A stretch of DNA of 64,000 nucleotides from Procambarus clarkii. Lineage: Eukaryota; Arthropoda; Malacostraca; Decapoda; Cambaridae. Made by a program: the position numbers and the translations under genes. The notes below the pieces were generated by a model. That model worked only from the letters and a program-made list of their open reading frames with translations, was not told the DNA's origin and did no database searches. Positions 1-12,700 of this stretch are shown in pieces. Every line of letters begins with the position of its first letter. Within the stretch, counting starts at the first letter, position 1. Location of the stretch: assembly GCF_040958095.1 (NCBI RefSeq), contig NC_091193.1:21585047-21649046 (forward strand), written 5' to 3'.

Positions 1-385
1 GTTGCCACGTCCAGCAGCTTAGCTCTCCATGTTTCTGGTCCTCCATGCGGGTCTCTGTTCTTCCAATCTATCTTCCCATGGTTGAAGTCTCCCATAATTA
101 GTAGTCCAGATCCATTCCTGCTAGCAACAGAAGCTGCTCTTTCTATTATGTTAATGGTGGCCATGTTGTTTCTATCATATTCCTGTCTAGGTCTTCTGTC
201 ATTTGGTGGTGGATTATATATGACTGCGACTATAATTTTTTTCCCTCCATTTGTTACAGTACCTGCTATGTAGTCACTGAAACCTTCACAGCCCTGAATA
301 TCCATCTCCTCAAAATCCCAGCCTTTTCTTACCAGCAGAGCTACACCACCCCCACCTCTTCCTTCCCTCTCTTTCCGCATAAGAG
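1..385 (-). mobile_element. LINE endonuclease-domain fragment
   Basis: Read on the minus strand this stretch is open throughout and shows the pattern of the apurinic-type endonuclease of non-LTR retrotransposons: GGVALLVRKGW, then VAVIYNPPP, then LLIMGDFNH followed by IDW. In the family, GDFN is a catalytic-core motif. The reading runs off the window edge at position 1, so the rest of the element (reverse transcriptase) may lie outside. Its upstream end meets a TG microsatellite at about 390. It is probably a CR1/jockey-type relic; the clade is an inference. Confidence 0.82.
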
Positions 386-395
386 ACACACACAC

Positions 396-399
<4 letters not shown>

Positions 400-458
<59 letters not shown>
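400..458. repeat. (TG)n microsatellite
   Basis: Uninterrupted TG dinucleotides preceded by a short CA run. It abuts the retroelement fragment on its left. Confidence 0.97.
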
Positions 459-459
<1 letters not shown>

Positions 460-1182
460 AAGGAGGAGATCAGACTAATTAGGTCAGCACTGATTCACTG
501 CCGTCTGGTAATTAGCCAGGTATCCGGCCAAGCCTGCCAGACATACCGGCTCCTAGACCGAATCTTATATTATATCGATATAGGCAGCAACCGGTCACAC
601 TTCAACAGTTGTTCGTGGAGAGCATATATACCTTCCTGTGACATATACCTCCCTGTGGAAGACGGCAGATGCAGTTCCAGTACGCAAAAATGAAGAATTG
701 ACAAGACAATAATATCGCAGCAAATTACATGTTTTTACTGTCTTCAGCAACTATGTGGTCGACAGTATGTGGTCGACAGTATGTGGTCGACAGTATGTGG
801 TCGTTCTGTTATTTGATTCTTGCTAAATCTCTCCACTAAACGGCGTCAGTCACAGGATGGGTCCAAGATCAGCTGTGTTCTTGTAGGGACATCATTATCT
901 ACGTGAATGTGAACACCTGAGACACATTAGAAATATGTGTAGAATAATAAGCCTCACATTGTTTGAGTTAGGAAAACACTATTTGTCGAATATAGATATT
1001 GTTCTTAAAAGATTCCCCCAGTTTGCACCCGCAAGATAACGTAAGATTTTAAGGGTTGACATATGTAAATCTTCTTGTTTGAGGAGCTGTTCACAAGTTA
1101 AGCAAGTCCCAGCTGTGTCTGGGTACAAGTGACAGGATGAACAACCCAGCGGGTTTTCTTCCTATTGGGGAGTGTTGTACAT
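459..1182. other. Unannotated spacer
   Basis: No gene is recognisable. The only structure is a 14-bp direct repeat (core GTATGTGGTCGACA) present about four times at 751-802. The right end leads into the 51-bp minisatellite. Confidence 0.6.
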
Positions 1183-4100
1183 GCTGCTATGGCGGTGTGT
1201 CCACTCACAGGATGAGTGGCGCTGCCCAATACTGTCACTATGGCGGTGTGTCCACTCACAGGATGAGTGGTGCTGCCCAATACTGTCACTATGGCGGTGT
1301 GTCCACTCACAGGATGAGTGGTGCTGCCCAATACTGTCAATATGGCGGTGTGTCCACTCACAGGATGAGTGGCGCTGCCCAATACTGTCACTAAGGCGAT
1401 GTGTCCACTCACAGGATGAGTGGCGCTGCCCAATACTGTCACTATGGCGGTGTGTCCACTCACAGGATGAGTGGCGCTGCCCAATACTGTCACTATGGCG
1501 GTGTGTCCACTCACAGGATGAGTGGCGCTGCTCAATACTGTCACTATGGCGGTGTGTCCACTCACAGGATGAGTGGCGCTGCCCAATACTGTCACTATGG
1601 CGGTGTGTCCACTCACAGGATGAGTGGTGCTGCCCAATACTGTCACTATGGCGGTGTGTCCACTCACAGGATGAGTGGTGCTGCCCAATACTGTCAATAT
1701 GGCGGTGTGTCCACTCACAGGATGAGTGGCGCTGCCCAATACTGTCACTAAGGCGATGTGTCCACTCACAGGATGAGTGGCGCTGCCCAATACTGTCACT
1801 ATGGCGGTGTGTCCACTCACAGGATGAGTGGCGCTGCCCAATACTGTCACTATGGCGGTGTGTCCACTCACAGGATGAGTGGCGCTGCCCAATACTGTCA
1901 CTATGGCGGTGTGTCCACTCACAGGATGAGTGGCGCTGCCCAATACTGTCACTATGGCGGTGTGTCCACTCACAGGATGAGTGGCGCTGCCCAATACTGT
2001 CACTATGGCGGTGTGTCCACTCACAGGATGAGTGGCGCTGCCCAATACTGTCACTATGGCGGTGTGTCCACTCACAGGATGAGTGGCGCTGCCCAATACT
2101 GTCACTATGGCGGTGTGTCCACTCACAGGATGAGTGGTGCTGCCCAATACTGTCACTATGGCGGTGTGTCCACTCACAGGATGAGTGGCGCTGCCCAATA
2201 CTGTCACTATGGCGGTGTGTCTACTCACAGGATGAGTGGCGCTGCCCAATACTGTCACTATGGCGGTGTGTCCACTCACATGATGAGTGGCGCTGCCCAA
2301 TACTGTCACTATGGCGGTGTGTCCACTCACAGGATGAGTGGCGCTGCCCAATACTGTCACTATGGCGGTGTGTCCACTCACAGGATGAGTGGCGCTGCCC
2401 AATACTGTCACTATGGCGGTGTGTCCACTCACAGGATGAGTGGCGCTGCCCAATACTGTCACTATGGCGGTGTGTCCACTCACAGGATGAGTGGTGCTGC
2501 CCAATACTGTCACTATGGCGGTGTGTCCACTCACAGGATGAGTGACGCTGCCCAATACTGTCACTATGGCGGTGTGTCCACTCACAGGATGAGTGGCGCT
2601 GCCCAATACTGTCACTATAGCGGTGTGTCCACTCACAGGATGAGTGGTGCTGCCCAATACTGTCACTATAGCGGTGTGTCCACTCACAGGATGAGTGGCG
2701 CTGCCCAATACTGTCACTATAGCGGTGTGTTCACTCACAGGATGAGTGGCGCTGCCCAATACTGTCACTATGGCGGTGTGTCCACTCACAGGATGAGTGG
2801 CGCTGCCCAATACTGTCACTATGGTGGTGTGTCCACTCACAGGATGAGTGGTGCTGCCCAATACTGTCACTATGGCGGTGTGTCCACTCACAGGATGAGT
2901 GGCGCTACCCAATACTGTCACTATGGTGGTGTGTCCACTCACAGGATGAGTGGCGCTGCCCAATACTGTCACTATGGCGGTGTGTCCACTCACAGGATGA
3001 GTGGCGCTGCCCAATACTGTCACTATGGCGGTGTGTCCACTCACAGGATGAGTGGCGCTGCCCAATACTGTCACTATGGCGGTGTGTCCACTCACAGGAT
3101 GAGTGACGCTGCCCAATACTGTCACTATGGTGGTGTGTCCACTCACAGGATGAGTGGCGCTGCCCAATACTGTCACTATGGCGGTGTGTCCACTCACATG
3201 ATTAGTGGCGCTGCCCAATACTGTCACTATGGTGGTGTGTCCACTCACAGGATGAGTGGCGCTGCCCAATACTGTCACTATGGTGGTGTGTCCACTCACA
3301 GGATGAGTGGCGCTGCCCAATACTGTCACTATGGCGGTGTGTCCACTCACAGGATGAGTGGCGCTGCCCAATACTGTCACTATGGCGGTGTGTCCACTCA
3401 CAGGATGAGTGGCGCTGCCCAATACTGTCACTATGGCGGTGTGTCCACTCACAGGATGAGTGGCGCTGCCCAATACTGTCACTATGGCGGTGTGTCCACT
3501 CACAGGATGAGTGGCGCTGCCCAATACTGTCACTATGGCGGTGTGTCCACTCACAGGATGAGTGGCGCTGCCCAATACTGTCACTATGGCGGTGTGTCCA
3601 CTCACAGGATGAGTGGTGCTGCCCAATACTGTCACTATGGCGGTGTGTCCACTCACAGGATGAGTGCCGCTGCCCAATACTGTCACTATGGCGGTGTGTC
3701 CACTCACAGGATGAGTGGCGCTGCCCAATACTGTCACTATGGCGGTGTGTCCACTCACAGGATGAGTGGCGCTGCCCAATACTGTCACTATGGCGGTGTG
3801 TCCACTCACAGGATGAGTGGCACTGCCCAATACTGTCACTATAGCGGTGTGTCCACTCACAGGATGAGTGGCGCTGCCCAATACTGTCACTATGGCGGTG
3901 TGTCCACTCACAGGATGAGTGGCGCTGCCCAATACTGTCACTATGGTGGTGTGTCCACTCACAGGATGAGTGGCGCTGCCCAATACTGTCACTATGGCGG
4001 TGTGTCCACTCACAGGATGAGTGGTGCTGCCCAATACTGTCACTATGGCGGTGTGTCCACTCACAGGATGAGTGGCGCTGCCCAATACTGTCACTATGGC

Positions 4101-6025
4101 GGTGTGTCCACTCACAGGATGAGTGGCGCTGCCCAATACTGTCACTATGGCGGTGTGTCCACTCACAGGATGAGTGGTGCTGCCCAATACTGTCACTATG
4201 GCGGTGTGTCCACTCACAGGATGAGTGGCGCTGCCCAATACTGTCACTATGGCGGTGTGTCCACTCACAGGATGAGTGGCGCTGCCCAATACTGTCACTA
4301 TGGCGGTGTGTCCACTCACAGGATGAGTGGTGCTGCCCAATACTGTCACTATGGCGGTGTGTCCACTCACAGGATGAGTGACGCTGCCCAATACTGTCAC
4401 TATGGCGGTGTGTCCACTCACAGGATGAGTGACGCTGCCCAATACTGTCACTATGGCGGTGTGTCCACTCACAGGATGAGTGGCGCTGCCCAATACTGTC
4501 ACTATGGCGGTGTGTCCACTCACAGGATGAGTGGTGCTGCCCAATACTGTCACTATGGCGGTGTGTCCACTCACAGGATGAGTGGCGCTGCCCAATACTG
4601 TCACTATGGCGGTGTGTCCACTCACAGGATGAGTGGTGCTGCCCAATACTGTCACTATGGCGGTGTGTCCACTCACAGGATGAGTGGTGCTGCCCAATAC
4701 TGTCACTATGGCGGTGTGTCCACTCACAGGATGAGTGGCGCTGCCCAATACTGTCACTATGGCGGTGTGTCCACTCACAGGATGAGTGGCGCTGCCCAAT
4801 ACTGTCACTATGGCGGTGTGTCCACTCACAGGATGAGTGGCGCTGCCCAATACTGTCACTATGGCGGTGTGTCCACTCACAGGATGAGTGGCGGTGCCCA
4901 ATACTGTCACTATGGTGGTGTGTCCACTCACAGGATGAGTGGCGCTGCCCAATACTGTCACTATGGCGGTGTGTCCACTCACAGGATGAGTGGTGCTGCC
5001 CAATACTGTCACTATGGCGGTGTGTCCACTCACAGGATGAGTGACGCTGCCCAATACTGTCACTATGGCGGTGTGTCCACTCACAGGATGAGTGGTGCTG
5101 CCCAATACTGTCACTATGGCGGTGTGTCCACTCACAGGATGAGTGGTGCTGCCCAATACTGTCACTATGGCGGTGTGTCCACTCACAGGATGAGTGACGC
5201 TGCCCAATACTGTCACTATGGCGGTGTGTCCACTCACAGGATGAGTGACGCTGCCCAATACTGTCACTATGGCGGTGTGTCCACTCACAGGATGAGTGGC
5301 GCTGCCCAATACTGTCACTATGGCGGTGTGTCCACTCACAGGATGAGTGGCGCTGCCCAATACTGTCACTATGGCGGTGTGTCCACTCACAGGATGAGTG
5401 GCGCTGCCCAATACTGTCACTATGGCGGTGTGTCCACTCACAGGATGAGTGGTGCTGCCCAATACTGTCACTATGGCGGTGTGTCCACTCACAGGATGAG
5501 TGGCGCTGCCCAATACTGTCACTATGGCGGTGTGTCCACTCACAGGATGAGTGGCGCTGCCCAATACTGTCACTATGGCGGTGTGTCCACACACAGGATG
5601 AGTGGCGCTGCCCAATACTGTCACTATGGCGGTGTGTCCACTCACAGGATGAGTGGTGCTGCCCAATACTGTCACTATGGCGGTGTGTCCACTCACAGGA
5701 TGAGTGGCGCTGCCCAATACTGTCACTATGGCGGTGTGTCCACTCACAGGATGAGTGGCGCTGCCCAATACTGTCACTATGGTGGTGTGTCCACTCACAT
5801 GATGAGTGGCGCTGCCCAATACTGTCACTATGGCGGTGTGTCCACTCACAGGATGAGTGGCGCTGCCCAATACTGTCACTATGGTGGTGTGTCCACTCAC
5901 ATGATGAGTGACGCTGCCCAATACTGTCACTATGGCGGTGTGTCCACTCACAGGATGAGTGGTGCTGCCCAATACTGTCACTATGGTGGTGTGTCCACTC
6001 ACAGGATGAGTGGCGCTGCCCAATA
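1183..6025. repeat. 51-bp minisatellite, about 95 copies
   Basis: A head-to-tail array of a 51-bp unit containing CTATGGCGGTGTGTCCACTC and CAGGATGAGTGGCGCTGCCC, with few indels. Variants are mainly single substitutions (GGC/GGT/GAC before GCTGCC; GGCGG/GGTGG/AGCGG). A pair of rare variants (CTAAGGCGAT at 1391 and again at 1748) is 357 bp apart, exactly seven units, which shows a seven-unit block duplication. Because 51 is divisible by three and the unit lacks stops in several frames, long reading frames exist on both strands; I do not regard them as genes. An 80-bp spacer with an A-run (6026-6103) follows. Confidence 0.97.
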
Positions 6026-6103
6026 AACTCGCCCCTCGGGGCAAAATTAAAAAAAAAAAAAAATCGCAGTCACCTGTGATCAGGTCTGTATAGCATTCCG
6101 GAG

Positions 6104-9100
6104 TACTTGCACAGCTTCCAGCACTTGTGTCGTGTGTCAAGAGTACTTGCACAGCTTCCAGCACTTGTGTCGTGTGTCAAGAGTACTTGCACAGCTTCCA
6201 GCACTTGTGTCGTGTGTCAAGAGTACTTGCACAGCTTCCAGCACTTGTGTCGTGTGTCAAGAGTACTTGCACAGCTTCCAGCACTTGTGTCGTGTGTCAA
6301 GAGTACTTGCACAGCTTCCAGCACTTGTGTCGTGTGTCAAGAGTACTTGCACAGCTTCCAGCACTTGTGTCGTGTGTCAAGAGTACTTGCACAGCTTCCA
6401 GCACTTGTGTCGTGTGTCAAGAGTACTTGCACAGCTTCCAGCACTTGTGTCGTGTGTCAAGAGTACTTGCACAGCTTCCAGCACTTGTGTCGTGTGTCAA
6501 GAGTACTTGCACAGCTTCCAGCACTTGTGTCGTGTGTCAAGAGTACTTGCACAGCTTCCAGCACTTGTGTCGTGTGTCAAGAGTACTTGCACAGCTTCCA
6601 GCACTTGTGTCGTGTGTCAAGAGTACTTGCACAGCTTCCAGCACTTGTGTCGTGTGTCAAGAGTACTTGCACAGCTTCCAGCACTTGTGTCGTGTGTCAA
6701 GAGTACTTGCACAGCTTCCAGCACTTGTGTCGTGTGTCAAGAGTACTTGCACAGCTTCCAGCACTTGTGTCGTGTGTCAAGAGTACTTGCACAGCTTCCA
6801 GCACTTGTGTCGTGTGTCAAGAGTACTTGCACAGCTTCCAGCACTTGTGTCGTGTGTCAAGAGTACTTGCACAGCTTCCAGCACTTGTGTCGTGTGTCAA
6901 GAGTACTTGCACAGCTTCCAGCACTTGTGTCGTGTGTCAAGAGTACTTGCACAGCTTCCAGCACTTGTGTCGTGTGTCAAGAGTACTTGCACAGCTTCCC
7001 AGCACTTGTGTCGTGTGTCAAGAGTACTTGCACAGCTTCCAGCACTTGTGTCGTGTGTCAAGAGTACTTGCACAGCTTCCAGCACTTGTGTCGTGTGTCA
7101 AGAGTACTTGCACAGCCTTCCAGCACTTGTGTCGTGTGTCAAGAGTACTTGCACAGCTTCCAGCACTTGTGTCGTGTGTCAAGAGTACTTGCACAGCTTC
7201 CAGCACTTGTGTCGTGTGTCAAGATTACTTGCACAGCTTCCAGCACTTGTGTCGTGTGTCAAGAGTACTTGCACAGCTTCCAGCACTTTGTGTCGTGTGT
7301 CAAGAGTACTTGCACAGCTTCCAGCACTTGTGTCGTGTGTCAAGAGTACTTGCACAGCTTCCAGCACTTGTGTCGTGTGTCAAGAGTACTTGCACAGCTT
7401 CCAGCACTTGTGTCGTGTGTCAAGAGTACTTGCACAGCTTCCAGCACTTGTGTCGTGTGTCAAGAGTACTTGCACAGCTTCCAGCACTTGTGTCGTGTGT
7501 CAAGAGTACTTGCACAGCTTCCAGCACTTGTGTCGTGTGTCAAGAGTACTTGCACAGCTTCCAGCACTTGTGTCGTGTGTCAAGAGTACTTGCACAGCTT
7601 CCAGCACTTGTGTCGTGTGTCAAGAGTACTTGCACAGCTTCCAGCACTTGTGTCGTGTGTCAAGAGTACTTGCACAGCTTCCAGCACTTGTGTCGTGTGT
7701 CAAGAGTACTTGCACAGCTTCCAGCACTTGTGTCGTGTTGTCAAGAGTACTTGCACAGCTTCCAGCACTTGTGTCGTGTTGTCAAGAGTACTTGCACAGC
7801 TTCCAGCACTTGGTCGTGCTGTCAAGAGTACTTGCACAGCTTCCAGCACTTGTTGTCGTGTGTCAAGAGTACTTGCACAGCTTCCAGCACTTGTGTCGTG
7901 TGTCAAGAGTACTTGCACAGCTTCCAGCACTTGTGTCGTGTGTCAAGAGTACTTGCACAGCTTCCAGCACTTGTGTCGTGTGTCAAGAGTACTTGCACAG
8001 CTTCCAGCACTTGTGTCGTGTGTCAAGAGTACTTGCACAGCTTCCAGCACTTGTGTCGTGTGTCAAGAGTACTTGCACAGCTTCCAGCACTTGTGTCGTG
8101 TGTCAAGAGTACTTGCACAGCTTCCAGCACTTGTGTCGTGTGTCAAGAGTACTTGCACAGCTTCCAGCACTTGTGTCGTGTGTCAAGAGTACTTGCACAG
8201 CTTCCAGCACTTGTGTCGTGTGTCAAGAGTACTTGCACAGCTTCCAGCACTTGTGTCGTGTGTCAAGAGTACTTGCCACAGCTTCCAGCACTTGTGTCGT
8301 GTGTCAAGAGTACTTGCACAGCTTCCAGCACTTGTGTCGTGTGTCAAGAGTACTTGCACAGCTTCCAGCACTTGTGTCGTGTGTCAAGAGTACTTGCACA
8401 GCTTCCAGCACTTGTGTCGTGTGTCAAGAGTACTTGCACAGCTTCCAGCACTTGTGTCGTGTGTCAAGAGTACTTGCACAGCTTCCAGCACTTGTGTCGT
8501 GTGTCAAGAGTACTTGCACAGCTTCCAGCACTTGTGTCGTGTGTCAAGAGTACTTGCACAGCTTCCAGCACTTGTGTCGTGTGTCAAGAGTACTTGCACA
8601 GCTTCCAGCACTTGTGTCGTGTGTCAAGAGTACTTGCACAGCTTCCAGCACTTGTGTCGTGTGTCAAGAGTACTTGCACAGCTTCCAGCACTTGTGTCGT
8701 GTGTCAAGAGTACTTGCACAGCTTCCAGCACTTGTGTCGTGTGTCAAGAGTACTTGCACAGCTTCCAGCACTTGTGTCGTGTGTCAAGAGTACTTGCACA
8801 GCTTCCAGCACTTGTGTCGTGTGTCAAGAGTACTTGCACAGCTTCCAGCACTTGTGTCGTGTGTCAAGAGTACTTGCACAGCTTCCAGCACTTGTGTCGT
8901 GTGTCAAGAGTACTTGCACAGCTTCCAGCACTTGTGTCGTGTGTCAAGAGTACTTGCACAGCTTCCAGCACTTGTGTCGTGTGTCAAGAGTACTTGCACA
9001 GCTTCCAGCACTTGTGTCGTGTGTCAAGAGTACTTGCACAGCTTCCAGCACTTGTGTCGTGTGTCAAGAGTACTTGCACAGCTTCCAGCACTTGTGTCGT

Positions 9101-10655
9101 GTGTCAAGAGTACTTGCACAGCTTCCAGCACTTGTGTCGTGTGTCAAGAGTACTTGCACAGCTTCCAGCACTTGTGTCGTGTGTCAAGAGTACTTGCACA
9201 GCTTCCAGCACTTGTGTCGTGTGTCAAGAGTACTTGCACAGCTTCCAGCACTTGTGTCGTGTGTCAAGAGTACTTGCACAGCTTCCAGCACTTGTGTCGT
9301 GTGTCAAGAGTACTTGCACAGCTTCCAGCACTTGTGTCGTGTGTCAAGAGTACTTGCACAGCTTCCAGCACTTGTGTCGTGTGTCAAGAGTACTTGCACA
9401 GCTTCCAGCACTTGTGTCGTGTGTCAAGAGTACTTGCACAGCTTCCAGCACTTGTGTCGTGTGTCAAGAGTACTTGCACAGCTTCCAGCACTTGTGTCGT
9501 GTGTCAAGAGTACTTGCACAGCTTCCAGCACTTGTGTCGTGTGTCAAGAGTACTTGCACAGCTTCCAGCACTTGTGTCGTGTGTCAAGAGTACTTGCACA
9601 GCTTCCAGCACTTGTGTCGTGTGTCAAGAGTACTTGCACAGCTTCCAGCACTTGTGTCGTGTGTCAAGAGTACTTGCACAGCTTCCAGCACTTGTGTCGT
9701 GTGTCAAGAGTACTTGCACAGCTTCCAGCACTTGTGTCGTGTGTCAAGAGTACTTGCACAGCTTCCAGCACTTGTGTCGTGTGTCAAGAGTACTTGCACA
9801 GCTTCCAGCACTTGTGTCGTGTGTCAAGAGTACTTGCACAGCTTCCAGCACTTGTGTCGTGTGTCAAGAGTACTTGCACAGCTTCCAGCACTTGTGTCGT
9901 GTGTCAAGAGTACTGCACAGCTTCCAGCACTTGTGTCGTGTGCAAAGTACTGCACAGCTTCCAGCACTTGTGTCGTGTGTCAAGAGTACTTGCACAGCTT
10001 CCAGCACTTGTGTCGTGTGTCAAGAGTACTTGCACAGGCTTCCAGCACTTGTGTCGTGTGTCAAGCAGTACTTGCACAGCTTCCAGCACTTGTGGTCGTG
10101 TGTCAAGAGTACTTGCACAGCTTCCAGCACTTGTGTCCGTGTGGTCAAGAGTACTTGCATCAGCCTTCCAGCACTTGTGTCGTGTGTCAAGAGTACTTGC
10201 ACAGCTTCAAGCAACTTGTGTCGTGTGTCAAGAGTACTTGCACAGCTTCCAGCACTTGGTGTCGTGTGTCAAGAGTACTTGCACAGCTTCACAGCACTTG
10301 GGTCCGTGTGTCAAGAGTAATTGCACAGCTTCCAGGTCACTTGTGTCCGTGTGTCAAGAGTAACTTGCACAGCTTCCAGCACTTGTGTCGTGTGTCAAGA
10401 GTACTTGCACAGCTTTCCAGCACTTGTGTCGTGTGTACAAGAGTGACTTTGCACAGCTTCCAGCACTATGTGTTCGTTGTGTCAAGAGTAATTGCACAGC
10501 TTCCAGCACTTGGTGTCGTGTGTCAAGAGTACTTGCACAGCCTTCCAGCCTTAGTGTTCCGTGTGTCAGAGTAATTGCACAGCTTCCAGCACTTGTTCGT
10601 GTGGTCAAGAGTAAACTTGGCACAGCTTCCAGCAACTTGTGTCGTGTGTCAAGAC
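6104..10655. repeat. 40-bp minisatellite, about 114 copies
   Basis: A second array of a 40-bp unit (GAGTACTTGCACAGCTTCCA plus GCACTTGTGTCGTGTGTCAA). Copies are almost identical from 6120 to 9900 apart from small indel clusters near 7000-7300 and 7730-7860. From about 9900 to 10655 nearly every copy has one-base insertions or deletions, so the right edge is degenerate or poorly sequenced. The unit lacks stops, so all three plus frames stay open for about 1400 codons; these are repeat artefacts. Confidence 0.97.
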
Positions 10656-11190
10656 TCTCTTGGTGGTGACTGTGTGCGAACCGTACCGTCCTCGACGGGG
10701 CCCTTGCTGTGTGTGCTTTTGTCAAGCGCCCTGAAGGAGATGGTGTTGTCTTGCCATTGTAGTGCGGTCGCTGGGGCTGACGGCGCCCAGGTGGGCGTGG
10801 GGGGGGGGGAGCATAGACGTCACTTGTCTTTCGCAAGGCGTTTTGTTCGGTGTCTGGAGAGTTCTTCGTGAGCAGTGTGGCGGTCCCTGGAAACACAAAC
10901 TGTTCCTATTTTCCGCTTGTTACAACTTGTAATAAAGTTGTTACATCTTGGCTTAACGTGTTTATGACGTATTAGAACGTTGTTACAACTCGCTATATTG
11001 GTTGTTATTACTTGTTAGGAGGTGTTAAAACTTGTTCGAACGTTGTATCAACGTCGTAGTTTCGCTGTGTGTTTGCTGGGCGTGTCCTTACACTAACATA
11101 ATCGACAAATACAACGACAATAGAAGATTGGGACATCGGCGAGGCTCTGCACCTCAAACAAACCCACTCAACCCTCGTAAGACAGGTAGA
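10656..11190. other. Spacer with TTGTTACAACTT motifs
   Basis: No gene recognised. 10910-11060 has several scattered variants of GTTACAACTTGT / AACGTTGT, perhaps the remnant of an ancient tandem repeat. A run of nine or more G lies at 10798-10809. Confidence 0.4.
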
Positions 11191-11408
11191 AGGGAACTAT
11201 CAGGGGTAGGAAGCGCCAAGCCATTAAGACTATATATATTTTACGACTTACATAATTACATTACGACTTGGAAGGGATCAGCATAAAGATTTGGGATGGG
11301 ACGAGGGGAAGGGGGTGGGGGGGAGGAATGGTGCCCAACCACTTGGACGGTCGGGGACTGAACGCCGACCTGCATGAAGCGAGACCGTTGCTCTACCGTC
11401 CAGCTCAA
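11191..11408 (-). mobile_element. tRNA-derived SINE, family A, copy 1
   Basis: On the minus strand the copy has a tRNA-like head (GGACGGTAGAGC, then GGCGTTCA...CCCCGAC, resembling RNA polymerase III A and B boxes) and a tail portion ending in the element-specific TATATAGTCGTAATGGCTTG type sequence. Further copies in this window are at 12506, 31255 and 35555, with a 3' fragment at 49105. Confidence 0.75.
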
Positions 11409-11507
11409 ATATTTGGGCTTGAGACAGGGCAGGACCGAGTTACACTGCCATCCTCGGGACCAAGACGGAACACCCAAAATTAAAACATCGGAGATTGACA
11501 TGCTGCA

Positions 11508-11552
11508 GGGGGGAGGGGGGGGGGGAGGGGGGGGGAGGGGGGGGGAGGGGGG
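11508..11552 (+). repeat. Poly-G tract
   Basis: Runs of 8-10 G broken by single A residues, giving four or more G-tracts that could form a G-quadruplex on the plus strand. Confidence 0.9.
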
Positions 11553-11789
11553 GGTGCCTACTGTCGTATTCTACACTTCACTGTTATGTATTCTGTTGCT
11601 TCAGCCATACTGTAATCACTGCTACTCTGCCTCTGAGAGTGTTGACAGGGCCAACAACATGCATCTCTTAGCATCAAACTATAATAAAACTAAAATGAAC
11701 TTTGGAGAGTTAATTTTCAAACTCCTTTCTCGAGTGAAAGGTACACAGTACAGAGCAGACTCGTGCTAGACTCATCGATCTCGCCCTCC

Positions 11790-12195
11790 CTGTCATACTC
11801 AAGACACACCTGAACACACACCTGTCATACTCAGGACACACCAGAAACACACATGTCGTACTCAGGACACACCTGAACACGCTCAAAGTGGACACCAGCA
11901 AGCACGCCACCTGCTAAAGAAGGCCCACCATAAGAACATAAGAAATGAAGGTAACTGTAGAAGACCTATTGGCCCCATACGAGGCAGCTCCACTTTATAA
12001 TCTCATAAGAACTGTGCGTCAAGTTCAAGCTTGAGATTTACCCCTACAACCGGCTCTCGTAGTCCATCATACTTCACGTGCTTCGGGTTTCTAGTAGTCC
12101 AGGGGCTTCATCAGGGGCTCCACCAGGGGCTTCACCAGGGGCTTCACCAGGGGCTTCACCAGGGGCATCACAAGAGGCTTCACAAGGGGGTGACC
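11790..12195. repeat. Two short tandem arrays around an interspersed repeat
   Basis: 11790-11880 holds about three copies of an approx. 31-bp unit (core GTCATACTCAGGACACACC). 11930-12065 is an interspersed repeat (ATAAGAACATAAGAA, CTGTAGAAGACCTATTGGCC); a related piece occurs reversed at about 48590-48650. 12105-12185 holds about seven copies of the 12-mer GGGGCTTCACCA. Confidence 0.65.
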
Positions 12196-12505
12196 AGGGA
12201 CTCATAGAAAATTGGTTCATCTTTTTTTGTTTTGTTTTATTTCGTGTGTGTTGTATTGGACATATTCTTTGATAGTTACTTATATGCTGTTATGAACTGA
12301 ATTTGAGTCCGTGTTCCATGCTGGAAAAGTTATTTTGTCCGTTAGCTATTTTCAGTCTGGCTTAGAACGCATTTTGATCTGGTTTGATGCCGCCGCCGGT
12401 GTCTTGGCTATATAAACTTGTTGATGTAACTGGATTTCAGTAAGCTTTTATAAACTTGGTAGACATAGGAACAGGAGGGGTGACGTCTCGTCTTGGGGGG
12501 ATGGC

Positions 12506-12700
12506 GTCCAACCACTTGGGCTGGACGGTAGAGCGATGGTCTCGCTTCATGCAGGTCGGCGTTCAATTCCCGACTGTGCAAGTCGTTGGGCACCATTCCT
12601 ACCTCCCTCCGTCCCATCCCTAATCTTAATCCTGATCCCTTCAAAGTGCTATATAGTCGCAATGCCTTGGCGCTTTCTCCTGATATTTGCTTTCCCTTCC
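12506..12700 (+). mobile_element. tRNA-derived SINE, family A, copy 2
   Basis: Plus-strand copy: CCAACCACTTGGGCTGGACG, GGTAGAGCGATGGTCTCGC, a B-box-like GGCGTTCAATTCCCGAC, then the conserved body (CGTCCCATCCC, GATCCCTTC) and the TATATAGTCG tail. Flanking CCAACCACTTGG and CAAGTCGTTGG arms are inverted around the tRNA-like head. Confidence 0.8.

Noticed and set aside
1098-6164. A 1688-codon open frame on the minus strand with 17-residue repeats, and long plus-strand frames in the same place
   Set aside because: The frames exist on both strands because the 51-bp unit lacks stops and is divisible by three. Substitutions between copies change amino acids freely, and there is no non-repeat domain or signal peptide.
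6107-10574. Three overlapping 1400-codon frames on the plus strand
   Set aside because: A stop-free 40-bp unit keeps all three frames open; the frames survive indels equally, which a real gene would not.
1183-10655. CRISPR-like regular repeats
   Set aside because: Units are contiguous with no unique spacers, and the DNA is eukaryotic.
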